Shown one piece after another: positions 10,286 to 22,812 of a DNA stretch of 64,000 nt. The DNA is taken from NCBI GenBank assembly GCA_029204225.1, contig CM055106.1:37117946-37181945 (forward strand), written 5' to 3'. The notes under the pieces are model-generated. The model worked only from the letters and a program-made list of their open reading frames with translations, made no database searches and was not told where the DNA came from. Source of the DNA: Diphasiastrum complanatum (lineage: Eukaryota > Streptophyta > Lycopodiopsida > Lycopodiales > Lycopodiaceae). The translations under genes and the position numbers were made by a program. Position 1 is the stretch's first letter; every line of letters begins with the position of its first letter.

Positions 10286-10990
10286 AGGTTTTCTAGGACA
10301 CGTAGGATATTATCGTAGAATAATTAATTATTATGCCATAGTAGTAACTCCTTTAACAAGTTCATTAAAACAGTCTGTTGAGTACCATTGGTCACAGGAC
10401 CATCAGCAAGCATTTGATAAATTGAAACAGTCATTAGTAGAAGCCACTGGAGTTAGACAATTGAAATAGTCATTAGCAAAAGCCACTAGAGTTAGACCTC
10501 CAAATTGGGCTAATAAGTTCCATGTATATGTAGACACATAATCATTTGCAATAGGTGTAGTGCTTAGTCAGAAAGATGACCAAAATATAGATTACCCAAT
10601 TTATTCAGCAGGTAGGCAACTCGCTGCATCAGAAAAGAACTATTCTGCTATAGAGCATGAAGCACTAGGAATGATTTATTCAATAAAGACATTATCTTTT
10701 AGGATACCCTTTCGTTTTTCACGTAGATCACTATGCATTGGATGTCATATATGCTTTTCTAAATGGTGAGCCAGAAGAAGTGTTCATGGACCAACTTGAA
10801 GGCTAACATTTAGTGAATATCCCACCTCCAAATGAAAAATTAGTTTGATCCCATTTCTAATGAATTTTCGGATGAACATATAATGCGTATTCAATCGGAA
10901 ACATCAATTTATATGGACATTGTTAGTTTTTTACAGGACTAGATTTATCCTAAACATTTTAATAAACAACAAAAAATTGTTTTCCTTTCA
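10286..10990 (+). pseudogene. Gypsy RNase H and spacer, internally shortened
   Basis: The RT thumb/connection appears as FLGHVGYYRRIINYYA (10292-10340). RNase H follows with SFAIGVVLSQKDDQN and YSAGRQLAASEKNYSAIEHEALGMIYSIKT (two overlapping Gypsy hallmarks, 10543-10695). A 14-bp-scale duplication is visible around 10430-10500, where the LKQSLVEATGVR and LKxSLAKATRVR copies sit side by side. At about 10740 the frame jumps from HVDHYAL to a segment ending NGEPEEVFMDQ, which I read as the post-RNase H spacer joined by a deletion. In-frame stops at 10467, 10540 and 10804. Confidence 0.7.
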
Positions 10991-12147
10991 AAAGTAGGAA
11001 CTTATACAATTATAGACATAATATTGTATAAATTAAGAGTTGACGATAGTCTCCGCCGATGTTTAGAACCAACCAAGACGATCGTTGTAATAAGTGCATT
11101 ACATGAGGAAGATTCGGGGGTCACTATGCTCTTAAAAATACTGCAAGAAAGATCCTTAATGCTAAATATTGGTGGCCTACCGTCTATAGAGATGTTAAAA
11201 TACTCATTCAAAAATGTGATGCATGTCAAAGGATGGAGAAATCCAGCTTCACGATGCATTGGCCGCTTACTCCAATTATTCCCTTAGCACCTTTTGAAAA
11301 GTGATGGATGGATTTTGTAGGGCCTATCAAACAGATCACCCGTAAAAAACGTCGATGTTACATTCTCGTTGCTACGGACTATGCTACCAAAATGGTAGAG
11401 GCCGAAGCCACAGTTAAAAACAATGCTAAGACTGTAGCAAAGCTTTTATTCCAAAACATTATCACACGATATGGATGTCCCTTAGAACTCGTTAGCGATA
11501 GGGGAACCCATTTCTTTAATCAGACCATCGAGGCCATGTTGTCATACTTTTCTATTATGCATCATCAAACCACTCGATATAATCCAAAAGCGAATGGGCT
11601 TATGGAGCGGGCAAACGGAATTTTGTGTAAAATTTTGAATAAAGTAACGGAAACGCATTCTTTTGATTGGGATCAAAACTGTCTTATGGGCATACATAAC
11701 TGCTGAAAAGATCACAACTAGGAAGGCTCCATACTATCTTGTGTATGGAATGCATCCCATATTACCAATAGAATTTGAAGTTCCGACGTTTCGCATTAGT
11801 AATGAAGAGCGAATGGATGAACATGATAGTCTCCGAGAGCGGATGATATCTTTGATGCAACTGGAGGAGGATCGTCGTCTTTCATTAATCGAGACTGAAC
11901 GAGTTCATAATAAAAGAAAAGAAAGTTTTGACCAATCAATTAAAAAAATAAAAGTCAAACGAGGGGACTGCATGCTTCTGTATGATAACAGACACATGTT
12001 GTTTTCTGAGAAATTACATACCAGATGGATATGACCTTACAAAGTCATAGAACTTTTTAACAATGGATCACTTCAGTTAGCCGATCTTGAAGGACATATA
12101 CTCGATACTCGAGTAAATGGCTCAAGGGTGAAGCGCTACTATGATTA
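10991..12147 (+). pseudogene. Gypsy integrase
   Basis: The N-terminal zinc-binding part is damaged but visible (ALHEED then CDACQR-type sequence near 11220, read in two frames). The catalytic core carries the D,D-35-E set: WMDFVGPI (11306), LVSDRGTHFFN (about 11490) and NGLMERANG (about 11600). The C-terminal part has KAPYYLVYGMHPILP and KRGDCMLLYDNR, and ends VNGSRVKRYYD at a stop at 12145-12147, which is the usual end of this family. Frameshifts at about 11290 and 11690 and a TGA at 12032 break it. The integrase would insert the cDNA into the genome. Confidence 0.85.
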
Positions 12148-12610
12148 ATTTTCGATACTATTCACATTTTATCCAGTTTCTAAAAACTTGTCATCTTTGG
12201 TCCAATAATTTCCACCGAAGTTCGCAAAATTTGAAACACTTGCACCTTTGCATTCTTCGCCCATATGTGTTGTAACGAAACTTGCAACATTGTTCACATT
12301 TCACCCAACCGACATTTTTGTTGGCAATCCATAACCTTCAAAAAATGTGCGAAAAATCTGACGCCTTCGCTATATTTCTATTTGTCGCTACATTTTTTGC
12401 GAAAATGCTGACATCTTCGCTTCATCATTGTCACTATATTTATGCAAAAAAATCGACACCATTTTGGAATATGGTATGTTAAGTAAATCCACCATTTTCG
12501 GGAAATTGCGACACTTCAACCTTCGCATTTTTCGGGATTTACCTTCGTTCCATCTTGGACCTTTGAGAAATTTGCGAAAAAATATAATATTTCGCTAGTA
12601 TGTGTGAAAA
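12148..12610. other. Noncoding 3' part of the Gypsy element (possible 3' LTR)
   Basis: The stretch is rich in the words TTCGC, GCGAAA and GACACCTTCGC-like phrases and has no gene. It sits where a 3' LTR is expected, but I could not match it to 5245-6274, so the identity stays open. Confidence 0.4.
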
Positions 12611-13255
12611 AAGTGGATCTTGAATGGATCCAAACTCCCAAAATACTTGGCTAAGATCTTTGCACAACAAGCTACAAAAGCTAGAAATGACAAAGCATCC
12701 TAATGCTACCTTTGATACACATGAACTTGACAAAGCATTCAAGAGACAAAAGAAACTAATAAAAGGTACTGATGGCAGCCAAAAATAATAGCATACCAGC
12801 CCTACAACAGCAGCCTACCACTTTTGGAAACCTCTTAAGATCATACACAAAAGCTTGAAGACAATACACAAAGCAATGCTCTCAATGGAGGAAGAAACTA
12901 TGACAATGATCTATTGATCTCTCTCAACAATACAATAAGTTTCTCCAACCTATTCTCCATGAATTTCAGCCTAATATAAGTGAGAGAGATGATCTCTTTC
13001 CTCTCTCTAGAACTTAGGACCCAATTTTAGGCACCAGTAGCCTAAAATAGCCAATTTCGGCCTATATGTCCAAATAACATGATTTTGGTGTCATTTCGAA
13101 GGTCCTGAAGTTTGGGACTTCTTTAATATGAAATATATACTAAAATAAAACTATCTAGGTCTCTTTCACATGTGTGAAAGGTTAGATCCAAAACTATGTA
13201 CAAAAATTGCCAATTTAGGCCTCAAACTAGCTAGGAAATGTTGACAATTTTCGCA
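12611..13255 (-). repeat. Copia 3' LTR (same superfamily as the intact element)
   Basis: On the minus strand a purine tract GAAGAGGGAG is followed at 13255 by TGCGAAAATTGTCAACA. This lines up with TGTTGAAAATTGTCAC, the start of the intact LTRs at 57595 and 63046. A CACATGTGTG palindrome lies at about 13170. The lower end is approximate because the LTR end was not found. Confidence 0.6.
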
Positions 13256-13880
13256 CTCCCTCTTCAACATTGGATACTAGTTTTAACATAGATCTTGAAC
13301 ACATTCCAAGATTAGATCTATGCTTATAATACAGGTCCTTTCCCAATGGTTTGGTGAAGATATCAGCCACACACTCCAATGAAGAGACATGTTGAAGCTC
13401 CACCTCTTTGGCAATGACTTGATCCCTCACAAAGTGATGAGCAATCTCAATGTGCTTGCTTCTAGCATGGAAAACTAGATTGGTTGCCAAGCTTTGGGCT
13501 AAAAGGTTGTCACAATAGATGATTGGTGTCTTCTTAGAATCCAGCAAGTGAAGATCCAATAGCATCCTCTTTATCCAAAGCATCTCCTTGGTGCATGTTG
13601 TCAATGCCTTGTACTCGGCCTCGGTGGAAGATAGAGAGATAGTAGGTTGCTTGTTTGATAGCCATGAGATAGCTCCCTCTCCAAGATATATTGCAAAGGC
13701 ACTTGTTGACTATCCATTTGATCACCTGCAAAATCTGAATATGAGAAACTACAAAGGTTAGGTGAAGCTCCTTCATACAAGATGCCAAAATCTCTAGATC
13801 CCGAGAGGTATCTTAGTACTCTCTTTCCTAGCTTCTCATAGTGAGAAGTTAGTTTTTTCAGTCTGATGTATGCCATCGTG
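13227..13880 (-). pseudogene. Copia RNase H / C-terminal pol fragment
   Basis: The minus strand encodes the end of a Copia polyprotein. GKRVLRYLSGSRDFGILYEG and YSDFAGDQMDS (about 13690-13830) are the start of RNase H. After frameshifts come TKEMLWIKRMLLDLHLL, IIYCDN, HARSKHIEIAHHFVRDQV and ECVADIFTKPLGKD (13330-13604). These are close to the equivalent region of the intact element at 57609-58200 (HARTKHIEIAHHFVRE, ECIADILTKPLSKD), so the two belong to related families. Everything upstream of RNase H is missing, the break being near 13885. Confidence 0.85.
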
Positions 13881-13885
13881 CTCTT

Positions 13886-14008
13886 GCCTTAGATTTATCA
13901 AATAATCTGTTCATTGATTAATCTTGTGCAATCACAACACCTCATTAAGATCTTGTAAGGTGTGTGGTGAAGTTCACACATGCTAAAAACTTCACATGGT
14001 ATCAGAGC
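13886..14008 (+). repeat. LTR end with initiator-Met primer-binding site
   Basis: TGGTATCAGAGC at 13997-14008 is the exact complement expected for the initiator-Met tRNA 3' end and directly follows a candidate LTR end TTCACA at 13996. It is in plus orientation, opposite to the Copia fragment just before it, so it is the left end of a different, otherwise lost element. About 110 bp of the LTR remain. Confidence 0.65.
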
Positions 14009-14675
14009 TTCATGCTTTGTAGAGGTGAGGGTGTATACATTAGAACATAAGTGCTTCTGCTTGCAAGAACTCGAATTTGGGAGAGGAATCCAAACTCGCG
14101 AATAAACAAGCCATCCGTGGATCATAAGTGGATCAAATCAAGCCTGATTTGCTTCAGTTGAGCCCTGTACGGACAGAGAGCTCACATGTGTGAAATTAGC
14201 CCTCTTTGTTTGAGTGCTACTTCTCAAGGAGTGATCCAACTTTGATGTTCTATAGCTTGTTGGATAGGTATTGAAGAGTAGACTGTGTTGCTCAAGTTTT
14301 TAAATCAATTTGATTTGTTTATAGAAGAGATTTAGGCAATCAAAGAGATAGGGAGAGTACTCATCTCGTGTGATATGCCAAAGTGAGCACACATAAGTTC
14401 TTTTCACCAATTTTTTCACTTTTCATTATCAATCAAGTAGAATTGGATAAAAGTGAGTTTTGTGAGGTCTTAGACTTTTCATTTCACACAAATTATTGTG
14501 TCTAAATGAAGCTACAAACTTGCTCTAATCGTTTAGCAAGCAAATTTTTAGGAAGTACTAATTGGATGGATGCCAGCTCACTATGGCCAATTCGCCATTA
14601 TGATATTGTAGTGGGTTTATTTCCTAACCTATCCTCAACCCAAGATCCAAGCACTCAACGATCAAGGAGATGAAG
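14009..14675. other. Copia leader/LTR debris, no gene
   Basis: Noncoding. At 14160-14200 a block reading CCTGTACGGACAGAG then CTCACATGTGTGAAA resembles, in the same sense, the G-box module of the intact LTR (minus strand near 56905-56950). The rest shows nothing I recognise. Confidence 0.4.
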
Positions 14676-15430
14676 TTAGTTGTCATGTGTAGGTTTGATC
14701 CCGTGAGAGCGATAGCATATCTCAAAATTCAACATGTATTCAACAATATCTACTGCCCACTCAAGTATTGCTTCTACATAAAATAATGCAGCTTCTGGTA
14801 GTTCATCATCCACTTCAAAACTAACATATGCTGATTCAATCCTTGAGACATGGTCGGCTAGATAATGTTCTTTACCCTTTCGAACCACAATGCGAAAATC
14901 AAATTCGGTCAATAATAGTAGCCATCTCGCAATACACCCTATGTTGCATGTCTTGTTCACCAAATAAAGTAACGGTTGATGATCAATATAAAATGCAAAA
15001 TACGTTGCCAATAGATAATGTCGATACTTTTTAACCAAAAAAAATTCATGGCCAACGCTTTGCATTCAGTTGTCAAATAATTCTTCTCCGTATCTGTAAG
15101 TTGTCTGCTTGGAAACCTGATAGGATAATCCTTCTTGGATTCACTTGGCTGCATCAAAACTGATCCAATGGCAATTTTGATGCATCAGTGTGAACGTAAA
15201 ACTCAATTGTCTAGACTGGAGCTCATAGTATCAGTGTAGAAGCTAAAGCTCTCTTCAATTTCTCAAATGCTTCCAATGCCTCTATTGTCCAAATTGGTAC
15301 AATGGTCAATTTATATATAGGTCTTGCTAAATCTGCAAAGAATAGTATGAATATCCAATAGTAATTTGCATGACCCATAAAAACATAACAACATTCACAT
15401 AAATGAACCAAATGAGGCAAGCTTAGTGGG
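14676..15430 (-). pseudogene. Gypsy RT/RNase H fragment
   Basis: On the minus strand the connection and RNase H of a Gypsy pol can be read in pieces: LARPIYKLTIVPIWTIEALEAFEKLKRAL (15245-15335, given here as two overlapping landmarks), FPSRQLTDTEKNYLTTE (about 15070-15120), and YIDHQPLLYLVNK, IARWLLLLTEFDFRIVVRKG and LADHVSRIES (14820-15000). Order and motifs are standard. The catalytic RT core and integrase are absent. Frameshifts occur near 15150 and 15065. A different copy from the 5.2-12.6 kb element, in opposite orientation. Confidence 0.75.
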
Positions 15431-15949
15431 GCTCGAACACCTACCACCAAGATTCTATCCACAAGTGGGCACACAAGTAAGCAAAAACAAGATTACAAAA
15501 AAGTGTCTCTATTAATCCAATAGCCTATACAAGTGTTGTTGGAAGCCCAAATCCAATTCCATATATGAAAAGAGTGGTGGGCCTAAGCTTAAACATGCTT
15601 ATGGGACTAAGTCCAAACTTAAAGCTAATTAACTTGTGCACTTGCACTAACTTAGAATTAAACTTAACTTGAACTTAGGAATTAATTTAACGTAGGAATT
15701 AAATCTTAAACTTAGACTTTCTAAGTTGAACCATTACAAATAATTGTTTGTAATAGTTAAATTTAAATAGTAAAAGGTCTAAGCATAAGGTTTTCCTAAT
15801 CCGAATCACTTGTGGGCTTACCAAACACATGCCACCATAATTCCTATGTTGGGCTACCATAAGGGACAACAGTCTACTATGAAAATCTCAGGCCAATCAG
15901 TGCAAGGATCAGAGAGAAATCAAGGAAACCAAACCTCCCATGAGCTGCA
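15431..15949. other. No gene seen
   Basis: A-rich DNA with repeated AACTTAGGAATTAA-type words at 15600-15720, otherwise featureless. It probably separates two element fragments. Confidence 0.4.
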
Positions 15950-16376
15950 ACCGCGCGAACTGAAGCAGGAGCAGGACAAGCAGCAATGGATCCAATGGAT
16001 CAACCCGTACATGTTGTACCCTTGCAAGAAGTTTGAAGGGAACCTTGTCTTGAAATGCCAAAATATGATGGATCTACAGACTATCAGGTTTTTCTAGATC
16101 TACGAACAAGCATGCGACATTTACGGCAAACAGACCCCCGAGAAAAAATTGAAACTATTCCCTACGTCACTAGTAGATGCATCCCAAGACTGGTTCTTCA
16201 ACCAATCGCTCAAAGAAAAGTCCACTTGGGAAGGGGTTAAAGCGGCTCTCATCACCCGCTTTAAACCAAGAAAGTTCCTAGAAGACCCGTTTCTCCTTTT
16301 AAGCAAAATCAAGATGGGAAAACGAGAAAGACTGCAAGACTACATTGAACAGGTCAAGCATCTACGATCCAAATGA
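15950..16376 (+). pseudogene. Gypsy gag fragment
   Basis: A plus-strand capsid piece: TPEKKLKLFPTSLVDASQDW (16132-16191) then WEGVKAALITRFKPRKF (16227-16278) and RLQDYIEQVKHL (16330-16365), ending in TGA at 16374. W-(x)n-W-x-x-[VF]-x-x-x-[LF]-x-x-[RK]-F is the Retrotrans_gag pattern. The N-terminal part before 16130 is in another frame and Gln-rich. No zinc knuckle follows. Confidence 0.7.
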
Positions 16377-17394
16377 GCCATAGGAGGTGAGATGGATCTT
16401 GCTGCATACCAGATGACGACTCTGAGAAGTGCTTCCTTGGTGCAATGATTTGTCTAGTGCTAGCTAAAAAATAGCTAGGACGTTATCATCTTTGAACCCT
16501 TACATCCTGCTTTCTAGTAATGATGTGGCAAGTGAAGAGAGAAGAGACATAGCTGCAAACTACTTTTTCATGTTGGGCTTCACTACTCTCTTTGTTCCAT
16601 GGCAAAGAAGCTTTGCTGAGCATGATAACCTCATTATGAACCTTCATCGACCTGATAGATGGATTCAAAATGTCAAATTCAGGTTGGATTTTGGAAATTT
16701 TCATTAAATGTAGTACCTAGGTAAAGGATGCAATTAGGCGAGAGTTGTAGGCAAGAGTTGAACCATTGGTCAGGAACCTTCGCTGAGAATTTTGGAAGCT
16801 ACTTTTACGGTTTGAACATGCCTGCAAATTTTTGTTCAAAACTGATGAGCCAAACTAGTACTTTGTCTAATGGACCCTCAAAAATAGCCTATAAAAGGGC
16901 TGAATCTGATTTCATTTCTCACTTGTGCTAGTGAAGCTTTTTGAATTTTTCCCCATGAATTGGAGTTATAGACCACCATTCCATACCACCATGCCTTACT
17001 CTCAACCCTCACCTACCTACATCCTAAGACCTAGATTATTGTCCTGACCTGACCACCAATGGAAGAGCTTTTTTCCATTCTTTAAGAGAGAATGAAGACA
17101 AGTTCATGGAGATCCACCTCTACATATGTAGTCTAAGTGCCATAGGGGTCACACGCATGTCTAACGACCTTTTTAGTTGTGCACACTGATGCATGTCCAT
17201 AACAAAGGGTCATCTCATGCCAATAGAACATTGACACATGGCACCCAAATGACCGTAGTTCTAGACCATTATTCTATCCCGTAAGATGAGACCATCATCT
17301 CAGGTAACTTGTTATGTGCCCTTATGGATATGTAGCAACTACCCACTATTGTTCATAGACTAAGTACTAGAAGAGATGGTCGGGAGTAACCAAT
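16377..17394. other. Unrecognised, probably remains of the same Gypsy element
   Basis: Short frames at 16492-16707 and 16722-16860 have no motif I know. The location between a gag piece and an RT piece of the same strand suggests heavily decayed Gypsy internal DNA. Confidence 0.35.
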
Positions 17395-18118
17395 ACTAGT
17401 TCATGGATTGTTTTGTTGGCTACAATCAAATAGCCATCATAGAGGAAGATAAATTGGAAACCACGTTCACTACCATTGTTGGAAAAAGATCCAATATGGT
17501 GGGTGATAGCTTGAATGTGTCGTGAGACACTATCGGACTATCTTGTTCAGTTAAGTGTTATGGAAGCCTAGTGAATTAAGAGCATTGTGTTTAGATATCA
17601 TTTGTCACAACAGCCAATCGATTGATCGATGAGTCAGTAGGTGTCTTGAACAACTATAATACAGAATCCAAAGGTGCAAGGACAGCCATGATTCTGCACT
17701 TCGACTAAGTTACAATGACATTTGTGGGACATCTACTAGAGAAGTGCTTACAAAAATGCACAAAACATGCATCGCCTTGAATGCCAATATGTATTTTTTC
17801 GGAGTCCATTATGGATTGTCATTAGACCATGTAGTCAACAAGTACGACATGGCAACTGATCCATAAAAAATAGTCATGCTACTAGCAATGTTGGCACCTA
17901 CCAATGTAAGCCAACTTCATACCTTCCTAGGATCAAGTGGCTACTATAAGAGATATGTCATGGCCTATGCATCTCACACTTACCTGATGACCAATCTATT
18001 CAGGACCGAAGTTGAATGGTTGTGGACAAAGAAATGTGAGCATCTTTTCCAACAACTGAAGGTAGTTTTAGCCAATGCCCCAATCCTAAAACCACCAATG
18101 TATTTATGTCTTTACTAG
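17395..18118 (+). pseudogene. Gypsy RT/RNase H fragment
   Basis: FMDCFVGYNQIAIIEEDKLE (17400-17459) is RT block B. After a disturbed stretch (17476-17700) the RT resumes with NANMYFFGVHYGLSLDHVV and then NVSQLHTFLGSSGYYKRYV (17903-17960) and VEWLWTKKCEHLFQQLKVVL (18010-18072). The F/YxDD catalytic box is not visible; it should lie in the disturbed part. Stops at 17862 and 18116. Confidence 0.75.
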
Positions 18119-18462
18119 CAACATTGATGTGTTCATCAACTGCTGTTTGGCCCAAATGATGGGATAAAATTTATCAACTCATTATTTTTATAGGGAGAAA
18201 ATTTGAACAAGGCTTAGCTCAACTACTCCAAATCCAAGAAGATTTGCCTAGAAAGCTTTGAAAAAAAATTCAAAAATTTAAATAAATAGCCTAAGATTCA
18301 ACCTAGATGTCACTATCACACACGCAGAAAAGACAATGCCCAAAATTCGCTCTTTTGGTGCAATTTCGACTCTCATTTAAATTCTTGCTTTGGAACATTC
18401 TTGAAAACTTATTAATGAATGTAATTTGACCTCAAATTGGTCTTGGAACAAGCCTTAAATAC
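18119..18462. other. No gene; possible leader of a minus-strand Copia
   Basis: Noncoding DNA lying on the internal side of the candidate primer-binding site at 18463-18474. Nothing else recognised. Confidence 0.3.
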
Positions 18463-19190
18463 ACTTTGATATCATGTGAAATGATTATCCAAAGATGTTG
18501 CTAAATGATGCTTGATGGCAAATACAAAATGATCTAGAAACTTAGTCTTGACTATGCTTGAAACAAGTTTATAGAGTCATTCAAAATCAAAATGTGGATC
18601 ATAAAACAAGTTGAGAGGATATATTAATCATCCAAAAGTACATCACAATCATAAGGAAATAATAAAAAACCTCTCTATCTTCTTTCTATCACATAGGCAC
18701 CATGCAAAGATATATGAAGATTTAGTCACAACTTGATCTTGAATCTTATAAGCTTGAAGAACAATCTGGCTCGGCTTGCTTGGATACTATAAGAGCAAAA
18801 AAAGCTCCTCCTTAAAGTTTTTTGAAACTAAAAATAGGCTGCCAATCCAAGCCACCACCCTACACATCTATCATTAGTTTTAACAAGGACTAATGATGTG
18901 GACTACATCTAGTGGAAGGTCAAGTTTGGCCACTTTTGAACTTTTCAAGCAATGAAGGTTACCACTCGTAACTTTGTCAAAATGATAAAGGAAAAACCAT
19001 ATTTGTATTTTAAACCTATTTGGTTGAGTGACATAATTGTCAAATTTTTTGTAGCAATTTTGTTCTTGAAAGTCCATTTAATCCCTAACATATTTCACAA
19101 GATAATTTTAAATTTAAAAATTGGCAACAAGTCTTTCATTTGTTATTTCAAAAGGTTGTCCATCACATTATGAGGTATCATAATTAGAGT
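18463..19190 (-). repeat. Candidate Copia 5' LTR with degraded primer-binding site
   Basis: ACTTTGATATCA at 18463-18474 matches the reverse complement of the Met-tRNA site (GCTCTGATACCA) at 9 of 12 positions and is followed at once by TG. This is the arrangement seen at 62173-62185 in the intact element. The right limit is a guess near 19190. Confidence 0.35.
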
Positions 19191-19239
19191 GTATCATGAT
19201 GAGGAGAAATATATAAACTAAAATAGTCTTCTATTGTTA

Positions 19240-19370
19240 TTTTATTTTGTTTGTTGGTATTTCTTGTTTAATTAAGAGAGTAGTTGACCAAAAACTAAAA
19301 TTCAAAGTTGAATTTCTATTTTGTCTAAAAAAAAATTGGAGGATGTAGTGTTTAGGACAAAAGAAGTGTC
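19240..19370 (+). repeat. Dispersed repeat A, copy 1
   Basis: TTTGTTTGTTGG then TTAATTAAGAGAGTAGTTGACC and an AAAACTAAAATTCAAAGTT stretch recur in the same orientation at 47149-47280 with a few substitutions. Confidence 0.85.
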
Positions 19371-21076
<1,706 letters not shown>

Positions 21077-21092
21077 TGAATGAGAGAAGAGC

Positions 21093-21260
21093 AAGGACCA
21101 ATTATCTGCTATGAAAAAACAAATTGCTACATTTGATTCAGAGCACATTGCTCTCACAAATAAGGTAGATTTCTACCAAAAGAAGGCCGAAGATCTACAA
21201 CAGCAGCTAGATTCTGAAAAGCTGGCCAAAATAAGTGCAGAAAATACACTACAGTGATGT
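21093..21260 (+). pseudogene. Coiled-coil protein fragment
   Basis: A 56-codon frame reads SKDQLSAMKKQIATFDSEH... QQQLDSEKLAKISAENTLQ and then stops. Leu and other hydrophobics recur at heptad positions, so a coiled coil is likely. It starts right after repeat B ends. After a 1-2 base shift a second frame (from about 21260) continues with FRRLGMIKVDAAKWKQAQ, so this may be one decayed protein. I do not recognise the family. Confidence 0.4.
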
Positions 21261-21841
21261 TTCGTCGACTGGGCATGATCAAAGTGGATGCAGCCAAGTG
21301 GAAACAAGCACAATCAACACTATAGGAAATATTCCGAAGTGAGCTCCTCCAACCTTTATATGAAGAAAAGAACAAGTTTGAGGAAGAATTAATTGATCTA
21401 AAGGGGTCCACATGCTTTGTGCATGATCATTCCAATGTAAGGACCAAAGATTATCCTATTTCAATGATAGGAATAATGGTAGTGTTTTGCTCTTCAAGTA
21501 GAGATTGTAGAATCTACTTGTTTTCAACCAAAGAATTTGTCAATGGTGGAAATGTGATCTTTCAAGAGTGGAAGATATGTGAACTTGAAGAAGCACCTTT
21601 GGATCAACACCTTATTCAATTCATTGATGGTTTGGAGTCAAGTCAAGTGGAGGAGCGAGCTCAAGACCCGAGGACTCCAAGAAGAACCATGAGTATCAAG
21701 ATGGAGCCATATAGGCTCAATCATATGGATCAAGCAAGGCAAGTTGTCTTTGGCAACAATATGTATGCACTTGATAGTTTTATTGATGTATCTTCAAGTG
21801 CACAAAGTGCCTTGGAATCCATGGCTTGGCATGATGTATAG
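21261..21841 (+). pseudogene. Copia integrase C-terminal region and linker
   Basis: SSSRDCRIYLFSTKEFVNGG followed by NVIFQEW (about 21495-21575) matches the Copia integrase C-terminal pattern S-K-G-Y-R-I-x-x-P-x-x-x-x-x-x-x-S-R-D-V-x-F-D-E. Downstream is the usual acidic, Pro/Ser-containing linker (DGLESSQVEERAQDPRTPRR) that precedes Copia RT, but RT is missing: the frame ends at 21841. A TAG at about 21323 interrupts the upstream part. The first half (21261-21420) may belong to the coiled-coil piece before it rather than to Copia. Confidence 0.55.
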
Positions 21842-22055
21842 CTTTTGAAGTGTGCTACATGTATATAAACACATTTATGGAACATCTTGTAAGGGATCCT
21901 TTAAGAGGTGGTGAAAGATCCTTCATGGACATCATTCTCTATTGGAGTCTCGAGAGTTCCTTGTTTGTAGCTGGATTTTTTACACACTTCTAAAAGCATT
22001 CATTCATCTAGAAAGAGAGTTGTAAATAGATCAAGCTAAATTTGAGGAGGAGCGT

Positions 22056-22790
22056 GAAGAATTGCCAAAAATTGGCAAATCTAGCTTGATCAAAAACCAT
22101 GTAGTATAATGTAAATTTTGTACATAAGTGGATTCCACACATGTGAGGCCAAGATGCCACGTGGAAATCCACTCCTCATGTAGGTTAGATCAAGTCCATA
22201 GGGTTGGTCATGTCATTTTGGTAGTGATTCCTAGTTTATAGGACCTAAATCCTAGATTTAAGGTGAAAATTTGACCAATTAGCTATCTACCAAGCATGAC
22301 TCTAGGAAATAGACTAGGGTTTCATTTTAGGTCAAGGAGAGTGAGTTAACTTCCTTATTACATGCTGGAAATCCACCTAACTTCAAGAAGGAAGTCGAAT
22401 TTGCTATGTATTCCCTCTCTCCATAGTGAGAAGATAGAAAATTTTTGGAGCTCATTGGCAATCTCAAGCTAGTTCACTATGTACATTGAGTTTTTGTGAT
22501 CCAAATGAAACCAAATCAATTTCTACTTGTTTCTCAGGTTGAAGGCCGTGCTACAGCCTGTAGTACACACGTGTGAACTCGGATTTCAATGTTGATCAAT
22601 GCTTTTGATTGTTAATGCTTGTTGTTTGTCAAATTGCCAATCCAGATCAACTTTTGTGTGTCTAGTTTTTTGATAGATTGTTAAGCAAGCATCCAATCAC
22701 TCTTGTGGATATTTTGTAGACCAATTTATGATCCTAAAGTACAGTACTTTCACATAGTTGAGAATGACCATATGAAGAGGAAATCTGACA
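22056..22790 (+). repeat. Copia LTR, plus orientation
   Basis: A purine tract TTTGAGGAGGAGCG ends at about 22055 and is followed by TGAAGAATTGCCAAAAATTG, the expected polypurine-tract/3'-LTR junction. Inside, CCACACATGTGAGG (near 22133) and a block AGGCCGTGCTACAGCC then TACACACGTGTGAAC (22545-22580) match the G-box module of the intact LTR. It therefore closes the element represented by 21261-21841. The right end is approximate. Confidence 0.6.
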
Positions 22791-22812
22791 CCCTACATCA
22801 AGAAGTCAAATC

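Larger units (their letters stand above)
5245..12610 (+). mobile_element. Decayed, nearly full-length Ty3/Gypsy LTR retrotransposon
   Basis: The order is probable 5' LTR, primer-binding site, gag with zinc knuckles, two protease-like domains, RT, RNase H and integrase, all plus strand, then noncoding DNA. Protease-RT-RNase H-integrase is the Gypsy order. The primer-binding site resembles the tRNA-Asp type used by plant Athila/Tat lineages. The outer ends are approximate because I could not align the 5' and 3' LTRs; the 3' LTR may be diverged, truncated by the Copia fragment that starts near 12611, or absent. Many stops and frameshifts plus a mutated RT active site show the copy is inactive. 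Confidence 0.8.

Noticed and set aside
10730-10800. Apparent Copia RT motif (AFLNGEPEEVFMDQ) inside the Gypsy RNase H
   Set aside because: At first it looked like a Gypsy/Copia chimera. Gypsy spacers after RNase H often read NGE(E/D)P..V.D....A.LF, and the following AHLVNI-like sequence fits that, so an internal deletion is the simpler reading.
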